A stretch of 46,593 nucleotides of DNA from UBA11524 sp051886675 (GTDB taxonomy: Bacteria > Bacillota > Clostridia > Christensenellales > Aristaeellaceae). The DNA is taken from contig JBJEYH010000295.1 in the NCBI GenBank assembly GCA_051886675.1, positions 1 to 46,593 on the forward strand. Direction: 5' to 3'. Below, one piece after another: positions 40,676 through 46,593 of this stretch (position 1 is its first letter; each line of letters starts with the position of its first letter). Under the pieces are notes generated by a model. It did not search any database, had not been told where the DNA came from, and was given only the letters and a program-made list of their open reading frames with translations. The translations under genes and the position numbers were made by a program.

Positions 40676-41874
40676 ACCGGCAGCTGTACGAAGCCATCGG
40701 CTTCTTCACGGAGGAAACGCACATCATGCCCTGTCTGTCGGTGACCTGCGGCACGGCGGATGGGGAGGCCCATGCCCTGCGCGGGGTGATGAACCGCCGG
40801 GGCGATCCCCTGACGGAGGACGCGCTCTACGACCTGGCCAGCCTGACGAAGCTGTTCACGGGGCTGCTGGTCATGCGCCTTCAGGAGGAGGGCCGGCTGG
40901 ATCTGTCCGCGCCGGTGACCCGGTACGCGCCGCGGTTCCGGCATCTGGCGGAGGTCAGCGTGGACAGCGTGCTGGGGTTCGAGGTGGGGCTGGTCACGCC
41001 CCAGCGGGTGGACGCGCAGCCCACGGCGGCCGAGGCCCTGCGGCAGCTGGAGGAGATTGCGCCCCGGGAGGTCACCGGCAGGCATTATTCCGACATGCAC
41101 GCCATGGTGCTGCGGCATGTGCTGGAGGGCGCGGCGGGGGAAAGCTACGCCTCGCTGGTACAGGAAAAAATCCTCCATCCCCTGGGGATGCAGGATACCT
41201 TCTGCCTGGTGCCGGAGAGGGAGCGCAGCCGCTGCGTGGACTATTCCGGCGAGCGGCGCATCGAGCGGGGGCGGTACATGCTCCGGGAGCAGATCATCCC
41301 CGGCACGCCCCACGATCCCAAGGCCCAGCTGCTCTGGCCGGACAGCTGCGGCCACGCGGGCATGTTCGCCACCCGGGGGGACATGGTGCGGCTGTGCCAG
41401 GGGCTTCTGCGGGAGAAGGTGATCAGCCGGGCGAGCCTGCTGGCCATGGCGGAAAACCGCACGGGCCGGAAGCTCGGCGAGGGCGCGTACACGCAGTACC
41501 TGGGGAGCCAGTGCTACGTGAAGCATCCGCAGCAGTACTACTCGGAGATCCCCGTGTACATGAGCGACAGGGCCATCGGGCTGTCAGGATTCACGGGGCA
41601 TCATCTGGCGGTGGACATGGAGCGGGGGATCTTCACGCTGTTCCTGGGCAACCGGGTGCTGAACCGGCTGACGGTGCTGATCCCCGAGGAGGGCCGCAGC
41701 CTTACGGACTACGGCCTGAACCCGGACGGGACGGGGCAGGTGCGCTGGCCGGACGGGCGGATGGTGTACTCCTCGGTGAACTATGTGCATCAGAAGGACG
41801 GGCATCTGCATCGGGTGACCATGGACGTGCTGGGGCTGGACAGGTGGCGCAGGGCGGGCAGTGAATGGCCATGA
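40672..41874 (+). CDS. Serine hydrolase of the beta-lactamase / penicillin-binding fold, GTG start
   Basis: A 400-residue cytoplasmic-looking protein (no signal peptide) of the class C beta-lactamase superfamily, which includes esterases and D-amino-acid peptidases. 'YDLASLTKLFTG' carries the SxxK motif (S57, K60), and 'RHYSDMHAMVL' supplies the Tyr of the YxN-like motif (YSD here). 'LWPDSCGHAGMFATRGDM' corresponds to the region of the third motif. The start is GTG at 40672, four bases overlapping the kinase stop (GTGA), with purine-rich GGGGTGG just upstream. True beta-lactam resistance is unlikely without export. The 3' end runs antisense to a small minus-strand gene. Confidence 0.86.
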   Translation: MNRQLYEAIGFFTEETHIMPCLSVTCGTADGEAHALRGVMNRRGDPLTEDALYDLASLTKLFTGLLVMRLQEEGRLDLSAPVTRYAPRFRHLAEVSVDSVLGFEVGLVTPQRVDAQPTAAEALRQLEEIAPREVTGRHYSDMHAMVLRHVLEGAAGESYASLVQEKILHPLGMQDTFCLVPERERSRCVDYSGERRIERGRYMLREQIIPGTPHDPKAQLLWPDSCGHAGMFATRGDMVRLCQGLLREKVISRASLLAMAENRTGRKLGEGAYTQYLGSQCYVKHPQQYYSEIPVYMSDRAIGLSGFTGHHLAVDMERGIFTLFLGNRVLNRLTVLIPEEGRSLTDYGLNPDGTGQVRWPDGRMVYSSVNYVHQKDGHLHRVTMDVLGLDRWRRAGSEWP

Positions 41875-41989
41875 GTCCCGCCAGATTCTGCGCGCCGGAG
41901 GGATCCGGCACCATGGCGGGCATCAGGCCGGTGCATTCGGCGGCACTGGCCACCTCCTCCACCTGTTCGAAGGTTTCGTCGGGCAGCAT
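41702..41989 (-). CDS. Small ORF with strong ribosome binding site, antisense to the serine hydrolase 3' end
   Basis: Not firmly recognised. A 95-codon frame starts at ATG 41989, preceded by AAGGAGGT (42005-41998) at ideal spacing. The first 42 residues look protein-like ('DETFEQVEEVASAAECTGLMPAM', acidic helix then 'ECTGL'). I recall short clostridial proteins of about 50 residues with such an ECTGL segment, but could not check. After 'GLMAIH' the frame enters the complement of the serine hydrolase gene and becomes Pro/Ser/Ala-rich, starting with 'CPPCATC', which looks like accidental translation. It may be a genuine small protein whose original end was replaced when the neighbouring gene was joined, or a remnant. 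No promoter was identified. Confidence 0.45.
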   Translation of the reverse strand: MLPDETFEQVEEVASAAECTGLMPAMVPDPSGAQNLAGLMAIHCPPCATCPAPARPWSPDADARPSDAHSSPRSTPSARPASAPAPSRPGSGRSP

Positions 41990-42065
41990 GGGGTGAACCT
42001 CCTTTCGCGGCGTGCTGTCAGTCCTCAATTTGCACGAACGGACCGCGGATTATGCAGTTTTCAGG

Positions 42066-42088
42066 AAGCGGCTGCGGCCGCTTTTTTT
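42066..42088 (+). terminator. Intrinsic terminator closing the MATE-kinase-hydrolase unit
   Basis: A 7-bp stem AAGCGGC (42066-42072), loop TGCG, complement at 42077-42083, and a run of seven T to 42088. It lies 190 bases after the serine hydrolase stop. Confidence 0.82.
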
Positions 42089-42190
42089 CATATGCAGGTT
42101 TGTGGATGGCACAAACGGGAATTTCCCATACAGTATTGCATATTGATGCAGAAAATACAGAAAAAGTTCTGGGGAGAACAAAAGAAGTAC

Positions 42191-42219
42191 TTTCAAAATG
42201 CAGGAAAATGCGTTACAAT
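42191..42219 (+). promoter_or_regulatory. Promoter and leader hairpin of the M3 peptidase gene
   Basis: TTTCAA at 42191-42196 and TACAAT at 42214-42219 with a 17-base spacer, inside an AT-rich island (about 42089-42240) unlike the surroundings. The leader then forms a perfect hairpin CGGAGCC-GAA-GGCTCCG (42240-42256) immediately before the GGGGGAG ribosome binding site at 42261-42267. Confidence 0.65.
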
Positions 42220-42274
42220 ATCCCTATTATCAGGCCAAACGGAGCCGAAGGCTCCGGAAAGGGGGAGATGGGCC

Positions 42275-43939
42275 GTGCGCTTTCAGGATATGCCCTACCG
42301 CAGGGTCACCTGGGAAGAGCTCGACAGGGAGTATGACGAGCTGTTCCGTGCGCTGCAGGCCGTCTCCAGCGAGGCGGATTGCCGGGCGGTGCTGGACCGT
42401 CACGCCCGCTTGGGCGACAGGATGACGCCCATGGATCTGTGCTACGTCCGCCACGGCATGAACGTGAACGACCCCTTCTACGCCGGGGAGCAGCAGTATT
42501 ACGACAGCATCGGCCCGAAGGTGGCCGAAAAGGCCAACCGCTTCAGCCGCATGCTGCTGCAGTCGCCCATGAGCGGGTGCTTCGAGAAGCTGATGGGCTC
42601 CTTCGCCTTCTCGCTGATGCGGGACGGGCTGGAGGAAACCTGCGACGGGCTCATCGAGCTGCAGCAGGAGGAGAACGCCCTGGTCAGCCGGTATCATCAG
42701 CTGATGGCCGCGGGCAAGGTGGACTACAACGGCCGGCAGGTCAGCCGGGGCAGCCTGGCGCTGGAGCAGCAGTCGCCGGACCGGGAGGTTCGCCGGGCTG
42801 TGTACCAGGCGGTGGCCGCCTCCTGGGAGGCGCAGCGGGAGGAGCTGGAGGAGCTGTACGACCAGCTGGTGCACAACCGGCACCGGCAGGCGCAGCTGCT
42901 GGGCTATCTGGACTATGTGCCGCTGAGCTACCGGCGGATGTGCCGCATCGGCTACACGCCTGAGGACGTGGCCCGCTTCCGGGAGCAGGTGAAGGCGGCG
43001 CTGGTGCCCGTGGGGGCCAGGCTGCAGGAGGGCCGAAGGCAGCGCCTGGGGCTGGAGCGCCTGTATCCCTGGGACAGCATCAGCTTCCTGGAGGGGAATC
43101 CGGTGCCCCTGGGGGACGAGCAGTTCTGCCTGGAGCAGACCCGGGAGATGTTCACCCGGCTGTCCCCGGAGACGAAGGAGTACATCGACTTCCTGCTGGA
43201 CAACGGCCTGTACGACGTGACCGCCCGGGAGGGCAAGCAGACCGGCGGATACTGCACGTTCTTCGAGGCGTACCGGGCGCCGTTCATCTTCGCCAACTTC
43301 GACGGCACCACCGAGAACGCCTACGTCATGACCCATGAGGGCGGCCACGGATTCTACTTCTACCTCAAGCGGGACGAGGAGATCCGTGAGCGGGCCTGGT
43401 ACACCTCCGAAATGGCCGAAACCCACGCCATGGCCATGGAGTTCTTCACCTGGCCGTTCATGGAGCTGTTCTTCGGGGATCGGGCGGAGGACTACCGCCG
43501 GATGCACCTGGAGGGCGCGGTGACCCGGATCCTCTACCAGTGCCAGCAGGACGAGTTCCAGCAGCGGGTGTACGAGCAGCCGGACATGACCAGGGCCCAG
43601 CGCAACGCCCTGTGGCAGCAGCTGGAGGAAGCGTACTTCCCCTTCCGGGACTGCCCGGAGGAGGAGCGCGGGCGGATCGGCACCCGCTGGCAGCGGATTC
43701 CTCACACATTCCTGTGGCCCTTCTACGCCATCGACTACGGCCTGGCGCAGGTGCTGGCGCTGCAGTACTGCCGCTGGATGCATGAGGATCCCGAGGGCGC
43801 CTGGCAGAGCTACCTGACCTTCCTGCGGGCGTCGGGCAGCCGCAATTTCCCGGAAGCCATCCAGGCGGCGGGCCTGGAGAGCCCCTTTGCCGAGGCGGGG
43901 CTGAACAAACTGATGGATTGGCTGCAGTCGCGGCTTTAA
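42275..43939 (+). CDS. M3-family oligoendopeptidase, GTG start
   Basis: Zinc metallopeptidase that degrades short peptides in the cytoplasm, 554 residues without signal peptide. The active site 'MTHEGGHGFYFY' gives H354, E355 and H358. The third zinc ligand lies in 'SEMAETHAM' about 25-30 residues on, the usual M3 spacing. 'GGYCTFFEAYRAPFIFANFDGT' upstream is typical of oligoendopeptidase F relatives. The start is GTG at 42275, supported by GGGGGAG at 42261-42267; homology begins about there ('FQDMPYRRV'). It immediately precedes the second peptide-binding protein gene (64 bases), consistent with breakdown of imported peptides. Confidence 0.92.
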   Translation: MRFQDMPYRRVTWEELDREYDELFRALQAVSSEADCRAVLDRHARLGDRMTPMDLCYVRHGMNVNDPFYAGEQQYYDSIGPKVAEKANRFSRMLLQSPMSGCFEKLMGSFAFSLMRDGLEETCDGLIELQQEENALVSRYHQLMAAGKVDYNGRQVSRGSLALEQQSPDREVRRAVYQAVAASWEAQREELEELYDQLVHNRHRQAQLLGYLDYVPLSYRRMCRIGYTPEDVARFREQVKAALVPVGARLQEGRRQRLGLERLYPWDSISFLEGNPVPLGDEQFCLEQTREMFTRLSPETKEYIDFLLDNGLYDVTAREGKQTGGYCTFFEAYRAPFIFANFDGTTENAYVMTHEGGHGFYFYLKRDEEIRERAWYTSEMAETHAMAMEFFTWPFMELFFGDRAEDYRRMHLEGAVTRILYQCQQDEFQQRVYEQPDMTRAQRNALWQQLEEAYFPFRDCPEEERGRIGTRWQRIPHTFLWPFYAIDYGLAQVLALQYCRWMHEDPEGAWQSYLTFLRASGSRNFPEAIQAAGLESPFAEAGLNKLMDWLQSRL

Positions 43940-44003
43940 TTCATACACGGCATACGATCCCTCGTTCATAATGATCCCAAACCATGAAAGGGAGGAAACA
44001 GTA

Positions 44004-46298
44004 ATGAAGAAACTGATGTCCGTGCTGCTGGCAGTCGCCATGCTGCTCACGCTCGCAACGGGAGCGCTGGCCGAAGGCGACGCGACCTACACCTACCGCG
44101 GCACCTACTCCGGCGTGTCCACCTGGTCCCCCACGGACTGGAACATCTCCTCGGAGTATGACATGCTGGGCTACACCGTGTCCGTGTTCTATGGCTTCTG
44201 GATGAACGAGGCCAAGGACGGCTACGACATCGTGTGCGAGCTGGCGGAGGAGTTCCCCGTGGACGTGACCGCCGCCTATGCCGGCAACGAGACCTACGGC
44301 GTGCCTGCCGATGCCACCGAGGGCTATGCCTGGCAGGTGAAGATGCGCAAGGATGCCACCTGGCAGGATGGCACCCCCATCACCGCCCATGACGTGGAAT
44401 ACACCCTGCAGCAGTTCCTCAACCCCGGCATGAAGAACTACCGTGCGTCTCTGTTCTATGCCGGCGGCATCGCCCTGGCCAACGCTGAGGATTACTACAA
44501 CAGCGACAAGGTCGGCGGCGTGAAGCTGAGCCAGGCGGCCAACATCGGCCGGACCATGGCTGAGTTCGCCGCGGGCGAGGACGGCCAGTATGTGGACGCC
44601 GAGGGCAACAAGCTGTACTTCAGCTGGACCGTGCCCCTGGACTATCTGTACGGCTACTCCATGCAGGAGTACGGCGGATACATGACCACCGACAACTACT
44701 ACGCCCTGTACGCCATGGCCAATGAGGATGGCTACATCCCCGTGACCGAGGAAGCCATCGACCTGGTTTTCGCCATGACCGAGGGCTGGGGCGAGACCAA
44801 GGACGATCTGATCAACTACGCCTACTGCGAGGACGGCATCATGGAGCCCACGAGCTGGGAGCAGGTGGGCTTTGTGCAGGATGATGAGTACACCTTCACC
44901 ATCGTGCTGAAGAACCCCAGCACCCTGTTCGACTTCGAGATGAACGTGGACAACCTGCTCCTGGTCAACGAGGCCCTCTACGAGGCCAACAAGACCGAGA
45001 CCGGCGGCATTGTCAAGTCCGCCTACGGCACGGCCGTGGACAAGTTCAGCTCCTATGGCCCCTACAAGATCGTCAGCTACCAGGAGTCCAAGGAGATCGT
45101 CTTCACCCGCAACGACAGCTGGTTCGGCTACAGCGACAGCCGCTATGAGGGCCAGTACCAGACCACCGACATCAACCTGCAGCAGATCGACGAGCATACC
45201 ACCCAGCTGTCCATGTTCCTGCAGGGCAACCTGGATTCCGTGGGCCTGTCCCAGGACGACATGGCCACCTACGGCACCAGCGACTATGTGTACTACACTC
45301 CCACCAGCTACACCTACTACCTGGCGCTGAACACCGACTTCGACATGCTCAGGAGCCGCGAGGTGTCCGGCGTCAACAAGACCATCCTGACCTACAAGGA
45401 CTTCCGCAAGGCCATGTCCTACTCCTTCGACCGCGGCGATTACGTCAGCAGCTGCACCGCCTGCTCCGAGCCCGCCTTCGGCCTGCTGAACGAGACCTAC
45501 ATCTGCGACCCGCTCACCAGCGAGACCTACCGCGGCTCCGTCTACGCCCAGAACACCCTGCGCGAGGTTTACGGCGTGGAGGACCTGGACGAGCTGACCG
45601 GCTATGACAAGGAGCAGGCCACCGCCCTGCTGCAGGCGGCCTACGACCAGTGCCTGGCCGACGGCAACATCTCCGAGACCGACGTTGTGGAAATCGAGTA
45701 CCACGTCTACGGCACCGACGCCATCTACCAGAAGATGGTCGACTTCATGCAGGACGCCATGAGCGCCGCTGCGGTGGGCACCTCTCTGGAGGGCCGGATC
45801 AAGTTCGTGCTGGTGGAGGATCAGGACTACTACACCTCCATGCAGAACGGCCAGGACGACATGATCAACGGCGCCTGGGGCGGCGCGGACCTGGATCCCT
45901 ACAGCATGATGATCTGCTGGACCGATCCCGACTACGTGATGGAGTACGGCTTCGACGTGTATTCCGACCTGACCATCAGCGTGCAGGGTGAGGAAATCAC
46001 CATGAGCTTCAACGACTGGTACAACGAGCTGTACAACGGCACCTACGCCATCGCCGAGCTGGACGTGCGCAACGAGATCCTCGCCGGCATGGAGAAGGGC
46101 CTGCTGCTGAACTATCACATGATCCCGATCTACTCCTCCTCCACGGCGGCCCTGGCCTCCTACAGGATCGTCTATGGCAGCAGCGAGTACATCAACTCCA
46201 TCGTGGGCCGCGGCGGCATTCAGTTCATGACCTACACCATGAACGACGCGGAATGGGCTGATTACTGCGCCAGCCAGGGCAACTCCCTGAGCTACTGA
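44004..46298 (+). CDS. Large family-5 solute-binding protein (peptide ABC transporter)
   Basis: Extracytoplasmic binding protein of 764 residues, longer than the usual 500-600 for the family. A Sec signal peptide 'MKKLMSVLLAVAMLLTLATGALA' ends with a type I site (ALA-EG); there is no cysteine, so no lipobox. SBP_bac_5 blocks are 'TWQDGTPITAHDVEYTLQQF', 'YGPYKIVSYQESKEIVFTRND' and 'TYKDFRKAMSYSFDRGDY'. An insertion of about 100 residues lies between the first two. The protein is acidic and rich in Tyr and Asp, with C-ending codons typical of a highly expressed gene. GGGAGG at 43988-43994 precedes the ATG at 44004. Its permease begins at the window end. Confidence 0.9.
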   Translation: MKKLMSVLLAVAMLLTLATGALAEGDATYTYRGTYSGVSTWSPTDWNISSEYDMLGYTVSVFYGFWMNEAKDGYDIVCELAEEFPVDVTAAYAGNETYGVPADATEGYAWQVKMRKDATWQDGTPITAHDVEYTLQQFLNPGMKNYRASLFYAGGIALANAEDYYNSDKVGGVKLSQAANIGRTMAEFAAGEDGQYVDAEGNKLYFSWTVPLDYLYGYSMQEYGGYMTTDNYYALYAMANEDGYIPVTEEAIDLVFAMTEGWGETKDDLINYAYCEDGIMEPTSWEQVGFVQDDEYTFTIVLKNPSTLFDFEMNVDNLLLVNEALYEANKTETGGIVKSAYGTAVDKFSSYGPYKIVSYQESKEIVFTRNDSWFGYSDSRYEGQYQTTDINLQQIDEHTTQLSMFLQGNLDSVGLSQDDMATYGTSDYVYYTPTSYTYYLALNTDFDMLRSREVSGVNKTILTYKDFRKAMSYSFDRGDYVSSCTACSEPAFGLLNETYICDPLTSETYRGSVYAQNTLREVYGVEDLDELTGYDKEQATALLQAAYDQCLADGNISETDVVEIEYHVYGTDAIYQKMVDFMQDAMSAAAVGTSLEGRIKFVLVEDQDYYTSMQNGQDDMINGAWGGADLDPYSMMICWTDPDYVMEYGFDVYSDLTISVQGEEITMSFNDWYNELYNGTYAIAELDVRNEILAGMEKGLLLNYHMIPIYSSSTAALASYRIVYGSSEYINSIVGRGGIQFMTYTMNDAEWADYCASQGNSLSY

Positions 46299-46357
46299 TG
46301 CGCAGCGGGTCCGCCTTCCGGCGAGCGCGCGCGATCAGCCATTGTCCATGAGCAAAG

Positions 46358-46393
46358 CTGAGGAAGGGCAGCCTGCAGGCTGTCCTTCCTCAG
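46358..46393 (+). promoter_or_regulatory. Long perfect-type stem between binding-protein and permease genes
   Basis: The 36-base segment CTGAGGAAGGG... is an almost complete palindrome (46358-46375 with 46376-46393, one G-U) with only a minimal loop. No T run follows. As in the other Opp operon, it sits between the binding protein and the membrane components and probably limits expression of the latter. The rest of 46299-46555 shows no gene. Confidence 0.65.
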
Positions 46394-46555
46394 GTTGTAA
46401 AAATCCCGGAGGCGTCGGAGGGGCTGTGGTCCCTTCGACTTTCAGTCATGTTTCCGGGGAATCCGCCGCCGATGGGGGCGGATCAGGGGGGAGATTGCGC
46501 TGCCTGCGGGCCGCTCTTCCACAGGTGACACCAGATATAGAGGAGAATGCTACCG

Positions 46556-46593
46556 ATGTTGAAGTACGTATGCAAACGTATCGGGCTGTTCAT
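46556..46593 (+). CDS. Peptide ABC transporter permease, OppB type (first 12 codons, cut by window edge)
   Basis: ATG at 46556 with AGGAG at 46541-46545. The visible residues MLKYVCKRIGLF match the basic-hydrophobic start of OppB/DppB permeases and resemble the start of the oppB-like gene at 11670 (MLKYILKKILLA). Position directly after a binding-protein gene supports the call. Confidence 0.72.
   Translation, partial: MLKYVCKRIGLF

Overview
The window is a high-GC chromosomal segment, most likely from a Firmicute of the class Clostridia (a Christensenellales- or Oscillospirales-like gut organism is my guess). The grounds are gene content and order: secD-secF-recJ-rel-dtd-MBL-hemZ, zapA-U32-mutS2, dut-rsmA and lspA-rluD-type are arrangements I associate with Clostridia, and the ribosome binding sites are strong AGGAGG types. 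Two runs of exactly 100 N (1799-1898 and 38217-38316) mark scaffold gaps of a draft or metagenome assembly. Both gaps fall inside tandem repeats. No rRNA, tRNA, CRISPR array, insertion sequence or prophage gene is visible. Nearly all of it is chromosomal housekeeping plus transport.

Layout. 1-458 is the tail of a dTDP-4-dehydrorhamnose reductase, closed by a strong terminator. 504-1015 has no gene but holds an AT-rich patch and a cluster of same-orientation DnaA boxes, followed by an Amidase_3 cell-wall hydrolase (1016-1789) whose 3' end is duplicated in a 170-bp tandem repeat that breaks the assembly. 2207-4357 (minus) is an operon of DUF5665, lspA, an RluD-type pseudouridine synthase and a GNAT acetyltransferase. 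4509-6219 (plus) carries a YbhN-like membrane protein and an ECF-type S component, with a promoter and terminator squeezed between them. 6348-16565 (minus) is one long colinear block: M20D amidohydrolase, peptide-binding protein, OppD, OppF, OppB, OppC, a C39-like cysteine peptidase, a Gx-transporter-family membrane protein, PanE, a TtcA-type PP-loop enzyme and a GNAT protein. It is preceded at 16612-16866 by a strong promoter, a self-closing structured RNA of about 155 nt and an intrinsic terminator. This may be a 6S-like small RNA or a regulatory leader. dut and rsmA follow on the same strand.

From 18384 everything substantial is on the plus strand. It begins with a small secreted or membrane protein, SecD/SecF, RecJ, a bifunctional (p)ppGpp enzyme starting at TTG, D-aminoacyl-tRNA deacylase, an MBL-fold hydrolase and HemZ. 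Then come a cyclophilin, ZapA, a U32 peptidase, MutS2, a NUDIX hydrolase, an OmpR-type two-component pair, chorismate mutase and shikimate kinase. After a second tandem repeat with a gap follow a MATE exporter, a ProB-like amino-acid kinase, a serine hydrolase of the beta-lactamase fold and an M3 oligopeptidase. Last are a second large family-5 substrate-binding protein and the first codons of its permease.

The common thread outside housekeeping is peptide use: two Opp-type import systems, an M20D amidohydrolase, a cytoplasmic C39-like peptidase and an M3 oligopeptidase. Both binding proteins lack a lipobox cysteine although lspA is present, which is unusual for a monoderm. The items most worth following up are the structured RNA at 16612-16831, the DnaA-box cluster at 741-856, the composition of the peptide operon, and the two repeat-associated gaps, whose missing length can be predicted.
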